Of a stretch of DNA of 64,000 nt, positions 55,186-64,000 are shown piece by piece. Under the pieces are notes generated by a model. The model was not told the origin of the DNA and did no database searches. It saw only the letters and a program-made list of their open reading frames with translations. The DNA is taken from NCBI GenBank assembly GCA_002840555.1, contig PHBJ01000015.1, positions 83,623 through 147,622 of the forward strand. The letters are read 5' to 3'. This DNA comes from Deltaproteobacteria bacterium HGW-Deltaproteobacteria-13 (GTDB lineage: Bacteria > Desulfobacterota > Syntrophia > Syntrophales > Smithellaceae). The position numbers and the translations under genes were made by a program. The stretch's first letter is position 1. Every line of letters begins with the position of its first letter.

Positions 55186-57159
55186 TTACAGCCTGTTTTT
55201 GACGATGTCGTCAACCACGGACGGATCGGCCAGCGTGCTGGTGTCACCCAGATTGCTGATGTCGTTCGCGGCGACTTTCTTCAAAATTCTTCTCATGATC
55301 TTGCCACTGCGTGTCTTGGGAAGACCATCCGCCCACTGAATCTTGTCGGGGGTCGCGATGGGTCCGATAACCACGCGGACATGAGCGATCAATTCTTTCT
55401 TCAAAGCGTCGGTTTTCTCAACGCCGGTTTTCAGGGTTACGTAAGCGTAAATACCCTGGCCTTTGATGTCGTGCGGCATGCCGACAACGGCGGCTTCAGC
55501 GACAGCCTTGTGAGCAACCAGTGCGCTTTCGACTTCGGCGGTGCCCATGCGGTGACCGGATACGTTGATAACGTCGTCGATACGGCCGGTAATCTGATAA
55601 TAGCCGTCTTTATCGCGGCGGCAGCCGTCACCGGTTACATAGTAGCCGGGGAACTGTTCGAAATAGGTTTCCTGGAATCTCTTGGGATCGCCATAAACGC
55701 CTCTCATAATTCCGGGCCATGGTACTTTGATGCAAAGAGCGCCGCTGGCTACTGTGTCCGTGAATTCTTTGCCTTCATCATCAACCAGTACCGGCTGTAC
55801 GCCGAAGAAAGGCATGGTAGCCATACCGGGTTTGATGTCAATTGCGCCGGGCAGCGGGGTAATCAGGATTCCGCCGGTTTCAGTCTGCCACCAGGTGTCC
55901 ACGATGGGGCATTCGCCGCGGCCGATCAGATTATAATACCAGTTCCAGGCTTCGGGGTTGATCGGCTCGCCGACTGTACCCAGAGTTCGCAGACTGGAGA
56001 TATCGCATTTCTTCACGAAATCGTCGCCTTCCTTGGCAATCGCGCGGATAGCGGTCGGAGCGGTGTAGAAAATATTGACTTTGTATTTCTCAACGACCTG
56101 CCAAAAACGGCTGTAGGTCGGATAATTGGGAACGCCTTCAAACATAACGGAAGTTGCGCCGTTGCAAAGAGGCCCGTAAAGGATGTAGGTGTGACCAGTG
56201 ACCCAGCCCAGGTCGGCGGTGCACCAGTAAATATCGCCTTCATGATAATCGAAAACAATCTTCTGGGTGTAGGAACCGTATACCAGATAACCACCCGTGG
56301 TGTGCATAACGCCCTTGGGCTGTCCGGTGGAACCTGAGGTATAAAGGATGAACAGAGGATCTTCGGCATCCATCCATTCGGGTTCGCACTTAGCATCAGC
56401 TTTCGCTATTTCTTCATGATACCACTTGTCGCGGCCTGCAACCATATCGCACTTAATCTTGTCGCCGACTCTGTTGACAACGATAACCGACGTGATGGAC
56501 GGGCATGATTTTAATGCTTCATCGGCAGTCGCTTTCTGCGGAACGGCTTTGTTACCGCGGAATGTTCCGTCACAGACAACCAGTACTTTAGCTTCGCCGT
56601 TGACAATTCTGTCTCTGAGTGCGTCGGCGCTGAATCCGCCGAAAACGATGCAATGAACTGCGCCGATGCGGGAGCAGGCCAGAGCGGCAATACCCAGTTC
56701 GGGAACCATCGGCATGTAAAGACAAACACGGTCGCCCTTCTTCACACCCTGGGCTTTCAGAACATTGGCGAACTTGCAGACTTCTTCATGAAGCTGCTTA
56801 TAGGTAATTGCTCTTTCTTCGCCGGGTTCGTTGCCTTCCCACTGAATAGCAACCTGATTGCCGCGTTTCTCAAGATGCCTGTCCAGGCAGTTGTAAGAAA
56901 CGTTGAGTTTTGCGCCTTCAAAGAATTTGACATAGATGGGACCTTTTTTAATGTCAAAATTGTAATCCATAACTTTATCCCACTTCTTGAACCAGGTGAC
57001 CTGCTGTTCGGCGATCTCCGCCCAGAATTTTTCAGGCTCCTCAACTGAACGCTTCCAGAGCTTATCGTAAGCATCTCTGCCGCTTACCCAGGCTTTTTTC
57101 TTCGCCGCTTCCGGAATCGGATAAATTTCCTTTAATTGAACTTTTGCTGCATCCGCCAT
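55186..57159 (-). CDS. acs: Acetyl-CoA synthetase (AMP-forming)
   Basis: A 657-residue enzyme making acetyl-CoA from acetate, ATP and CoA via acetyl-AMP. It matches the standard length. Motifs: the P-loop [70 protein letters not shown] and the C-terminal [14 protein letters not shown] with catalytic Lys620, the site of acetyl regulation in other bacteria. GGGAGGAAT precedes the ATG. In a syntrophic fatty-acid degrader the reverse reaction, making ATP from acetyl-CoA, is a possibility, but the sequence does not say in which direction it runs. Confidence 0.96.
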   Translation of the reverse strand: MADAAKVQLKEIYPIPEAAKKKAWVSGRDAYDKLWKRSVEEPEKFWAEIAEQQVTWFKKWDKVMDYNFDIKKGPIYVKFFEGAKLNVSYNCLDRHLEKRGNQVAIQWEGNEPGEERAITYKQLHEEVCKFANVLKAQGVKKGDRVCLYMPMVPELGIAALACSRIGAVHCIVFGGFSADALRDRIVNGEAKVLVVCDGTFRGNKAVPQKATADEALKSCPSITSVIVVNRVGDKIKCDMVAGRDKWYHEEIAKADAKCEPEWMDAEDPLFILYTSGSTGQPKGVMHTTGGYLVYGSYTQKIVFDYHEGDIYWCTADLGWVTGHTYILYGPLCNGATSVMFEGVPNYPTYSRFWQVVEKYKVNIFYTAPTAIRAIAKEGDDFVKKCDISSLRTLGTVGEPINPEAWNWYYNLIGRGECPIVDTWWQTETGGILITPLPGAIDIKPGMATMPFFGVQPVLVDDEGKEFTDTVASGALCIKVPWPGIMRGVYGDPKRFQETYFEQFPGYYVTGDGCRRDKDGYYQITGRIDDVINVSGHRMGTAEVESALVAHKAVAEAAVVGMPHDIKGQGIYAYVTLKTGVEKTDALKKELIAHVRVVIGPIATPDKIQWADGLPKTRSGKIMRRILKKVAANDISNLGDTSTLADPSVVDDIVKNRL

Positions 57160-57689
57160 GATGTTTTATTCCTCCCTAATTTTTTTTATGATTTTAAACG
57201 TTTTTATAACGCCTTGATACTGGTAAAATAAATATCCTAACTGCTGGTAATACATGATGTTTTTGAACATAGGTCATAACTTGACCGCAAGTCATACCTG
57301 CCTTGCGATTCCCCTACCTTAAGATTACCCTGATGTCAAGAAATATTTAAAAATCTTATGCGTCTTATTCTTGATCATTTGAAGACAGTTTTTAATTATA
57401 TTTTTCCTTTTATCGGCGAGGAATAGAAAAAACATTTTTTAATAAATATTAAAATTTAATTAGCTTTCTGCGGAAAAGCCAATTTGATTTCAGTCGAGGG
57501 CGGAAGACCGATGTACTCCGGAAAGAAGGCTCGATTTATAATAATTCAATATTTTGCGCCGGCTGTCAGCTGATCGGGCATAGCGGATTATCATTACACG
57601 CAGTCGCAAAGATCAATGCAACTGATTTTATGGTATTTCGGCGACGGAATTAATGCAAACGGCATAAAGCTGCTCATAGAAATATGTGC

Positions 57690-57718
57690 TTGACAAAATC
57701 TCTTATCCAATGCTATTT
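57690..57718 (+). promoter_or_regulatory. Sigma70-like promoter of porin copy 1
   Basis: TTGACA at 57690-57695, a 17-bp spacer, and CTATTT at 57713-57718. The same arrangement precedes porin copy 2 (59394-59422), which supports both. Confidence 0.7.
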
Positions 57719-57799
57719 TTAACAGAGTTTATTTTGACCCGTGGTTTATGGAAACAAATTTCTGTAAACCGCAAAATACACTTGTGTAGTTGTGGAAGT

Positions 57800-57831
57800 C
57801 GTTTTTAGAAAATACCCGTTTTCTAAAAGCG
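57800..57831 (+). promoter_or_regulatory. 5'-UTR hairpin of porin copy 1
   Basis: A 13-bp stem (57800-57812 with 57819-57831, one G-U pair) closes a TACCCG loop about 40 nt before the start codon. The flanking GTCG...CGGA is also conserved. A matching hairpin with altered bases occurs before copy 2. Confidence 0.75.
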
Positions 57832-57869
57832 GAATTTTTAACTCTCTTTAAATATTGAGGAGGATTTTA

Positions 57870-59236
57870 ATGAAGAGATTTTGGTTAGTTTTGTTGTCAC
57901 TGGGGCTGGTTATGGCCTTTAGTGTGTCAGCCTTCGCGGTTGACGTGATGGCTGGGGTACGGAAGCTAATGATAATGGCAGCACGGCCTTCTTTTTCCAG
58001 AGACTGCGCGTAGGTACGGACTTCATCGTATCTCCGGGCCTGAAACTGGTAACCCGCTTTGACGCCCTCGAAAGAATCTGGGGCGGCGCAAGATCGAATG
58101 TATGGCAGGTGAACGCTGTACAGCCTGAATTATCTGCTGGAACGAGAGCGGAATCCGAAAACATCGCTTTCGACTCGGCCTACATCGATTACACTTCTCC
58201 CATCGGTTCGTTCCAGGTTGGTTATATGCCTGACTCCACGTGGGGAACTGTTTTCGGAAATGACTCTATCGGATCTGACCGTGGCATGATTAAATGGTCT
58301 GCTCCCGCCGGACCGGTTATCCTGGTAGCCAATTACGCCAAGATAAAAGATAACAGTTCGAGCGCTGTCAGCACCCAGTCTTGGTACTGGAAAAACAATC
58401 TCAACGCGACAAGAACCGACAGAGATTCGGAATCTTACCGCGCGGGCTTCATTGTTCCTTTCAAAAATGAAAAGGCCAATGGACAGGCCGGTGTGCTGTT
58501 TATCTTTACCCGTGACGCCAGCAACAGAGGCGAAGCAAGTGGACCTTACATGACAAAAATCTACCAGGCAAATCCTTATTTCAAAGCCAATATCGGACCG
58601 GTAGCCCTTCAGGGTGAAGCAAAATACTCCTTTGGTAATGCCGTAGAGATGGAATATAATATTCCTGGTAATGATAAGAAAATAGATTCTCTGAGCGTAT
58701 TTTTAGATGGCAATGCCAAATTTGGTATGGTTAACGTAGGCGGTTCTTTTGCTTACCTCCAGGGCGATGACAATGCCGGGGATGATGTAGTTCATGATGT
58801 AAATACCGGCGGTTTGGACTGGAATCCCTGCTTGATTATGTTTAACACGGATATAGTTCAATACTGGGTAGGCGGAATAGAGGGTCATACCGGATCACAG
58901 GTTGGCGGCCCGATGAAAAATGCCTGGTTCGGCCAGTTAAGAGCCGGCGTCAGCCCCACTCCTCAGTTTGATATCCTGGCGTCAGTTTCTTACGCAACAG
59001 CCGACAAGAAAAATGTCAATCCCTATCACACGAGTGGTGACAGGTATCCCGGCAGCGGCTATGGTACGGAAATTGATATTACCGGCACCTACAAAATCAC
59101 CAATAACCTGTCCTATATGCTGGGCATCGGTTATCTGTTCACCGGTGATAACTTCAAGGGCCGCGATCTAGCCGACGAGGACTATAAAACTAATGATGAC
59201 TTCATCGTCATCAACAAACTTACTCTTAGCTTCTAA
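57870..59236 (+). pseudogene. Outer-membrane beta-barrel protein (porin), copy 1, frameshifted
   Basis: The ATG at 57870 (AGGAGG 6-7 nt upstream) starts a signal peptide identical to that of copy 2 (MKRFWLVLLSLGLVMAFSVSAFA). Soon after, the frame fails: it reads on to a stop near 58012, while the porin frame, readable as AFFFQRLRVGTDFIVSPG, resumes one base out of phase. It then continues to 59236 and ends LTLSF with the terminal Phe of barrel proteins. A single-base deletion between about 57947 and 57965 explains it. The body is ~70% alike to copy 2 by eye. Either a true pseudogene, a programmed shift, or an assembly error. Confidence 0.8.
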
Positions 59237-59264
59237 GAGAATTTTTGTTTAACCTTTAAACTTT

Positions 59265-59303
59265 AACCCCCGGGAGGGCGGGTAACCTCCCCGGGGGGTT
59301 TTT
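59265..59303 (+). terminator. Intrinsic terminator of porin copy 1
   Basis: A GC-rich stem (AACCCCCGGGAGG at 59265-59277 with CCTCCCCGGGGGGTT at 59286-59300) is followed by a T-run. It lies about 30 bp after the stop, so each porin copy has its own transcript. Confidence 0.85.
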
Positions 59304-59393
59304 AACGGGTTCTGCAAGTATTAGAAGCAAAACAGGATTCCGCACATTCAAAAACCACCTTTTTAATCATCATTTTCCTTCCAAACTATATGC

Positions 59394-59422
59394 TTGACAA
59401 AACGTTTTATATGGTGTTATTT
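59394..59422 (+). promoter_or_regulatory. Sigma70-like promoter of porin copy 2
   Basis: TTGACA at 59394-59399, a 17-bp spacer, and TTATTT at 59417-59422. The layout is the same as in copy 1, with diverged sequence in the spacer and downstream. Confidence 0.72.
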
Positions 59423-59486
59423 TTACTAGGATTTACAAAGGGGATTTTTTGTAAATCATAAAATGTGTTTATGGAGTTATTGAAGT

Positions 59487-59518
59487 CGTTTTTAGAAAAT
59501 ACCCGCTTTCTAAGAACG
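59487..59518 (+). promoter_or_regulatory. 5'-UTR hairpin of porin copy 2
   Basis: A 12-bp stem (59487-59498 with 59507-59518, one G-U pair) and a loop containing ACCCG. It is the counterpart of 57800-57831. Some positions differ between copies yet keep pairing, for example T-A pairs against a T-G at the lower part. Confidence 0.75.
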
Positions 59519-59553
59519 GAAAGTATTGATTCTCTTTTATAAGGAGGAAAGCA

Positions 59554-60984
59554 ATGAAGAGATTTTGGTTAGTTTTGTTGTCACTGGGGCTGGTTATGGC
59601 CTTTAGTGTGTCAGCCTTCGCGGTTGACGTGTTGTATTTAAATAAAGTAACTTTAAACGATTCTGATAATGAGAGAAAAGGAGATATTGACAATCCCAGC
59701 ACGGCGTTCTTTTTCCAGAGACTGCGCGTGGGTACGGACTTTGTCGTATCCCCCTGCCTGAAACTGGTAACCCGTTTTGATGCCTTGGAAAGAATCTGGG
59801 GCGGCGCAAGATCAAATACCTGGCAGGCGAACGCTGTAGAGCCTGAATTATCCGCGGGAACCAGAGCGGAATCCGAAAACATCGCTTTCGACAATGCTTA
59901 CATTGACTACGTCTCCGCCATCGGCCAGTTCGACGTTGGTTATATGCCGGACTCTACATGGGGAACCGTTTTCGGAAATGACTCTATGGGAGCTAACAAT
60001 GGCATGATCAAGTGGATGGCTCCTGTTGGACCGGTTATCCTGTTAGCCAATTATGCCAAATTAGCGGACAACAGTTCGAGCGCTGTCAGCACCCAGTCCT
60101 GGTACTGGAAAAACAGGCTGAATGCGACAAGAGCGGACAGAGACACAGACTCTTACCGCGCAGGCTTCATTGTTCCTTTCAAAAACGAAAAGGCCAATGG
60201 CCAGGCCGGTGTTCTGTTTATCTTTAGCCGTGACGCCAGCACCAGAGGTTATGCCTCCGCACCTGCACCTTATTTAGATGGTTATATGGCAAAAATGTAT
60301 CAGATCAATCCTTACTTCAAAGCCAATATCGGACCGGTAGCCCTTCAGGGTGAAGCAAAATACAGCTTTGGTAATGCGGCAACTTTCGAGAACGGGAGTA
60401 CTCCCACCGGGCTTCCTGCTGGTTATCCTCAGACGATCGGTGGTTTTGATCAGAAAATAGATTCTCTGAGCCTCTTTTTAGATGCCAATGCCAAACTGGG
60501 TATGGTTACTTTAGGCGGTTCTTTTGCTTACCTGCAGGGTGATGACAATCCCACTGATGATGTAGTTCATGACGTCAATACCGGCGGTCTGGACTGGAAT
60601 CCCTGTTTGATTATGTTTAACACGGACATCATTGACTATTGGGTTGGCGGTCTCGGCGGCCAATATGATTCCATCGGCGGCCCGATGAGCAACGCCTGGT
60701 TCTTCCAGGGCAGAGTGGGTGTAGCAGCGATGCCCCAGTTGGATATCATGGCTTCACTTTCTTACGCACAGGCCGACAAGAAACCTTCTGGCTATGCCAA
60801 CGCCACCTACGGCTGGGAAGTCGATGTTACCGGTACCTACAAAATCACCAATAACCTGTCCTATATGCTGGGCGCAGGTTATCTCTTCACCGGTGATTAC
60901 TTCAAGGGCACCGATAGCCCCAACTCCGGCTTAAAAACTGTTGATGACTTCATGATCATCAACAAACTTACTCTTAGCTTCTAA
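59554..60984 (+). CDS. Outer-membrane beta-barrel protein (porin), copy 2
   Basis: A 476-residue exported protein with signal peptide MKRFWLVLLSLGLVMAFSVSAFA and AAGGAGG before the ATG. The mature part has many alternating hydrophobic strands with aromatic girdle residues, e.g. FQRLRVGTDFVVSPCLKLVT, AYIDYVSAIGQFDVGYMPDS and FKANIGPVALQGEAKYSFGN, and ends with LTLSF, where the terminal Phe is the barrel-assembly signal. It resembles porins of Desulfobacterota, about 18-20 strands by eye. It is likely a general or fatty-acid-related porin, without evidence for a substrate. Copy 1 just upstream is a frameshifted paralogue. Confidence 0.85.
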   Translation: MKRFWLVLLSLGLVMAFSVSAFAVDVLYLNKVTLNDSDNERKGDIDNPSTAFFFQRLRVGTDFVVSPCLKLVTRFDALERIWGGARSNTWQANAVEPELSAGTRAESENIAFDNAYIDYVSAIGQFDVGYMPDSTWGTVFGNDSMGANNGMIKWMAPVGPVILLANYAKLADNSSSAVSTQSWYWKNRLNATRADRDTDSYRAGFIVPFKNEKANGQAGVLFIFSRDASTRGYASAPAPYLDGYMAKMYQINPYFKANIGPVALQGEAKYSFGNAATFENGSTPTGLPAGYPQTIGGFDQKIDSLSLFLDANAKLGMVTLGGSFAYLQGDDNPTDDVVHDVNTGGLDWNPCLIMFNTDIIDYWVGGLGGQYDSIGGPMSNAWFFQGRVGVAAMPQLDIMASLSYAQADKKPSGYANATYGWEVDVTGTYKITNNLSYMLGAGYLFTGDYFKGTDSPNSGLKTVDDFMIINKLTLSF

Positions 60985-61034
60985 GAGAATTGCTCGCCCC
61001 GGCGCATGCCGGGTTGTGTAACGTTTAATTTAAT

Positions 61035-61068
61035 CCCCGGGAGTGCGGGTAATCTCCCGGGGGTTTTT
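61035..61068 (+). terminator. Intrinsic terminator of porin copy 2
   Basis: A GC-rich stem (CCCCGGGAG at 61035-61043 with CTCCCGGGGG at 61054-61063) is followed by TTTTTT. A smaller GC hairpin (near 60998-61013) lies just before it. The remaining gap to 61266 shows no other gene. Confidence 0.8.
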
Positions 61069-61266
61069 TAATCAGTCCCCGGTTTCATGTGCAGATCATC
61101 CACGGCCTGTTGAGTGAAACACATCCGACACAAATACAATCAGCGCCGCAATAAACTTCCGCCTTAATCTCCGGATAAAGATTCCCCTGTCCCATGACTT
61201 TTTGCTAGACACAGGAAGTCCAATGGTGGTAGCTCAACAGCACAAAGGAATGTACCCGGAGGGAAA

Positions 61267-64000
61267 ATTATCAAAGAGAAAAGTTTTTCATCCGTTTTAA
61301 CCGGAAACATTGGAGCCATTGTCCTGGTATGTTTTTTTTCATCGGGCATATCGGGCTTGATTTATCAAATCCTTTGGACACGGATGATTGTCAAGGTTAT
61401 CGGCGGCGCACCCTTTGCCATCAGCATGATCCTGACCGTTTTTATGGGAGGACTTGGACTTGGCGCTTATCTGGCCGGCAGATATATCGCCCGGATAAAG
61501 GAAAGCGGTAAATTATTAAAAATGTACGGTCTTCTGGAGCTGGCCATCGGCATCTATGCCGGTGCAATCCCGCTTCTTCTGAAAGGCTTTCTGCCCCTTT
61601 ACAGTATTCTTTATAATCAGCTTTATCATCATGATATCTTTTATAACCTGATTACATTCCTCGGCGTCTTTATCATTTTGTGTCTTCCTGCGATCTGCAT
61701 GGGCGCCACCCTGCCCATTTTGTGTCAGTTTTACGTCAGCCGCTTATCTCACCTGGGCACACAGGCAGGAAGACTTTATGGTCTAAACACCATCGGCGCT
61801 GCTTTCGGCGCCCTGTTATGCGGGTTTTGGCTCATAGAATTGCTGGGAGTAACTTATACTCTCATTTTCGCCGTGCTGATCAACAGTGTGATCGGTCTGC
61901 TTTGCCTGTTCATCAGCTCAAAAACAGGGGCCGTCCCAAAGGAAAAAATGCCGGCTTTGCAAAAATCATTACAAGAGGATGGCAAGGCCGGTGTTGAACG
62001 GATGATTTCTTCCCTAACTATGAATGGAGCGCTGGCCATTTTTGCCGTGTCCGGTTTTTGTGCGATGGCCTATGAGGTCATATGGACAAAGCTGCTGGGC
62101 TTGATTGCCGGTCCGACGACGTATTCCTTCACCATCGTCCTGGTTACTTTCATTCTGGGCCTGGGGTTGGGCAGCATCATCTTCGGCCGGCTTGCCGACA
62201 AGGTCAAAGAACCCATCTGGCTTCTGATTGCCACCCAGGTCGCGGCAGCCTTATTTGCTTTGGCTGTAAGCCAGCTGCTCGGGAACAGCCAGTTCTTTTT
62301 TGCCAAATTGATTTTCAACTTTCAAAACCATTTCACACTGCTGAATTTTACCAAGGCCGTGGTTCTTTTCTTTTTTATGATTCTGCCGACCCTCTGTCTG
62401 GGCGCAACGTTTCCCCTGGTGGGGAAAATCTACACGCCATCGGTTTCGACGGTGGGAAGTTCGCTTGGTTTTGCATACATGGTTAATACCGTGGGAGCAG
62501 TCCTGGGATCATTCTGCGCCGGCTTTCTGCTCATTCCCTTTATCGGCAAAGAAAACGGATTGAGTCTCGTGATCGGGTTGCAGCTTCTTATTCCTCTTGC
62601 TGTCGCATCAATCATTCTTGTGAAAAACAGGGAAGGAATAGGGAAGAGATCTTTATTGATTGCGGCGGCGCTGGCCGGACTGGTTCTTTGTTTTTATCTG
62701 CCCGTTTGGAATCGTCACGGCCTGGCACAAGGGAAGTATCATCGCTTTGAGAGTTACAAAACCATCATCCTGAGCCATGGCTGGTGGGAATCCCTTTTCA
62801 GCGGTTCTGAAATAATGGATAAAATTTCTTCCGGCAAACTCGTATATTATGGCGACGGTATCGGCGGGTTCACCACCGTCATGAAATATACTGATGCGCT
62901 GGGAAGAGAAGATTATACCCTGAGCAACAGCGGAAAAGCAGATGCCTCTTCCTTTGGGGATATGCCGACACAAACCCTCTCGGCGCATTTTCCCATGTTG
63001 CTTCATCCCAACCCCAAAACGGTCATGGTGTTAGGCCTGGCCAGCGGCATAACCGCCGGTGAAATCCTGTATTATCCTGTAGAGAAACTGGATATCCTGG
63101 AAATCAGCCGGGAGGTCGTCACCGCCAGCGATTTTTTCCGTCCCTGGAATAACAATGTCCTGTCCGATCCCCACACAAAGCTGATTGTTCAGGACGGACG
63201 GGCGCATCTGCAATTGACGAAGCAGAAATACGATGTGATCATCTCAGAGCCGTCCAATCCATGGATGGCCGGCCTTTCCACCCTGTTTACCTGCGACTTT
63301 TTTTCACTCGCGAAAAACAGGTTGAATGACAACGGTGTCTTTGCTCAATTCATTCATGGCTATCAGATGGATTGGCCGACATTTGCCCTTGTCGGCAGAA
63401 CCTTTGCGCAGGCCTTTCCCCACAATCTTCTCGTTACAACCAACCTGGGCACTGATTACTTGATGGTCGGGTTCAAAGACAAAAGTCATACACAGGATCT
63501 GGCGCGCGCGGACCATAAAATTGACCGGATCCGCAAATTTAAGAATGTCGACCTCCGTGATACTAAGCTGCTCTATATGTTCATCGTTTCCGAGGATATG
63601 CAAAAATTATTCGGCGGCGGAGAGATTAATTCGGATGGCTCACCCCGACTCGAATATATGGCGCCGAAAGTCATGTATGCCGATGACCCGATGATATACA
63701 AAAACATCCTGGCCAACGCGTGGGTCAGCCCTGAGACGGAAAAAATATTCGACCAGATCAGTAAAAGTATCGATCAGCAATTTAACTTTTTAGATTACGC
63801 AATTTCGGTCCATCTGGACATTCATAATATTGCCTGCCCCGCCGGAGCCACGCTTGCGCAGAAAGAACGTTTTTTAAGCCTTGTTGATAAATACTGCGCG
63901 GGGAATATTATTACCGAACCCTTTCGCAATGTTGAGGCAAACCAAAGATGCAGTTCTATCCAGATAGAAACGATTCAGAACAACATCGATCGCATACCGG
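61267..64000 (+). CDS. Membrane-spermidine synthase fusion protein, 3' end outside window
   Basis: An open frame runs from 61198 to the window end, with more than 900 codons. The first half holds about ten to twelve membrane spans (SSGISGLIYQILWTRM, MGGLGLGAYLAGRY, CMGATLPILC, and again CAMAYEVIWTKLL, LGLGLGSIIFGRLADK). The second half is a spermidine-synthase-like domain: YYGDGIGGFTTVMKY, VMVLGLASGITAGEIL (SAM-binding motif), LDILEISREVV and DVIISEPSNPWMAG. Such fusions are known in many bacteria, without a settled substrate. No ATG, GTG or TTG exists in frame before 61330. GGAGGG at 61258-61263 points to an ATT at 61267 or an ATC at 61270. Confidence 0.8.
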   Translation, partial: MIKEKSFSSVLTGNIGAIVLVCFFSSGISGLIYQILWTRMIVKVIGGAPFAISMILTVFMGGLGLGAYLAGRYIARIKESGKLLKMYGLLELAIGIYAGAIPLLLKGFLPLYSILYNQLYHHDIFYNLITFLGVFIILCLPAICMGATLPILCQFYVSRLSHLGTQAGRLYGLNTIGAAFGALLCGFWLIELLGVTYTLIFAVLINSVIGLLCLFISSKTGAVPKEKMPALQKSLQEDGKAGVERMISSLTMNGALAIFAVSGFCAMAYEVIWTKLLGLIAGPTTYSFTIVLVTFILGLGLGSIIFGRLADKVKEPIWLLIATQVAAALFALAVSQLLGNSQFFFAKLIFNFQNHFTLLNFTKAVVLFFFMILPTLCLGATFPLVGKIYTPSVSTVGSSLGFAYMVNTVGAVLGSFCAGFLLIPFIGKENGLSLVIGLQLLIPLAVASIILVKNREGIGKRSLLIAAALAGLVLCFYLPVWNRHGLAQGKYHRFESYKTIILSHGWWESLFSGSEIMDKISSGKLVYYGDGIGGFTTVMKYTDALGREDYTLSNSGKADASSFGDMPTQTLSAHFPMLLHPNPKTVMVLGLASGITAGEILYYPVEKLDILEISREVVTASDFFRPWNNNVLSDPHTKLIVQDGRAHLQLTKQKYDVIISEPSNPWMAGLSTLFTCDFFSLAKNRLNDNGVFAQFIHGYQMDWPTFALVGRTFAQAFPHNLLVTTNLGTDYLMVGFKDKSHTQDLARADHKIDRIRKFKNVDLRDTKLLYMFIVSEDMQKLFGGGEINSDGSPRLEYMAPKVMYADDPMIYKNILANAWVSPETEKIFDQISKSIDQQFNFLDYAISVHLDIHNIACPAGATLAQKERFLSLVDKYCAGNIITEPFRNVEANQRCSSIQIETIQNNIDRIP

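Larger units (their letters stand above)
57160..57869. other. Long intergenic region between acs and porin 1
   Basis: About 700 bp without a supported gene. The part nearest acs is AT-rich and probably holds the acs promoter, but no clear -35/-10 pair was found. The part from 57690 on holds a promoter and leader for porin 1, listed separately. A short inverted repeat (ACTTGACCGCAAGT) lies near 57270. No RNA gene is recognised. Confidence 0.6.

Noticed and set aside
55135-56337. 400-codon plus-strand open frame opposite acs
   Set aside because: Antisense shadow of acs, which has full family motifs throughout; the plus-strand product shows no family features.
58109-59236. Porin copy 1 as a complete gene starting at the GTG at 58109
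   Set aside because: It would lack a signal peptide and the first barrel strands, which are present upstream in a shifted frame, so a frameshifted gene is the better reading.
61329-61511. Short frame starting MFFFIGHIG
   Set aside because: It overlaps the membrane-spermidine synthase fusion in another frame and stops after 60 codons; relevant only if the T8 tract is miscounted.

Overview
The window looks like a contig from an anaerobic, fatty-acid-degrading deltaproteobacterium (Desulfobacterota), most likely a relative of Syntrophus or Smithella. This is inferred from the gene content: paired 600-residue acyl-CoA dehydrogenases, a thiolase, a crotonase, fatty acyl-CoA ligase, AMP-forming acetyl-CoA synthetase, EtfAB beside a membrane FeS oxidoreductase of the ETF:menaquinone type, and GTP-PEPCK next to PPDK. 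No rRNA, tRNA, CRISPR array, transposase or integrase was seen.

Layout. 1-0.9 kb: C-terminal end of a trimeric autotransporter adhesin, cut by the window edge. 1-5.7 kb: pckG and ppdK on the minus strand (PEP-pyruvate-oxaloacetate node); PPDK carries an unusual lysine/alanine-rich tail. 6-35.3 kb: a surface-glycan locus of about 29 kb. It has ten GT2 enzymes, a GT4, a GT9, a GT10 fucosyltransferase-like enzyme, two polytopic (GT-C-like) membrane proteins, a PglC-type initiating sugar-phosphate transferase, a Wzm/Wzt-type ABC exporter, three methyltransferases, an NAD-dependent epimerase-like protein, a DUF218 protein, and a carbamoyltransferase / SxtJ / DUF5989 / SGNH-hydrolase module. Its most striking gene encodes a 1165-residue protein joining a methyltransferase, a tandem-repeat coiled coil, a GT2 and a GT4. 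35.3-36.8 kb: folD and a small secreted thioredoxin-fold protein.

37-57.2 kb: lipid and energy metabolism. Two acyl-CoA dehydrogenases face a TetR regulator across a near-perfect 26-bp palindrome. After an inserted methyltransferase/SGNH pair come a thiolase, a cysteine-rich membrane protein, gpmI, a 50-residue membrane protein, enoyl-CoA hydratase, fatty acyl-CoA ligase, the membrane FeS oxidoreductase, etfA, etfB and acs. Together these activate and beta-oxidise fatty acids, pass electrons from acyl-CoA dehydrogenases through ETF to the membrane, and interconvert acetate and acetyl-CoA, with PPDK/PEPCK/GpmI feeding gluconeogenesis.

57.8-61.1 kb: two tandem outer-membrane beta-barrel genes that share promoter architecture, a 5'-UTR hairpin and an identical signal-peptide block. 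The first copy is frameshifted just after the signal peptide. 61.2-64 kb: a membrane-spermidine synthase fusion that runs off the window and has no ordinary start codon.

All family assignments come from reading motifs in translations; no database search was run. The most distinctive signals are the methyltransferase-coil-glycosyltransferase fusion, the carbamoylation module with its very small DUF5989 gene, and the conserved 5'-UTR hairpins of the twin porins.
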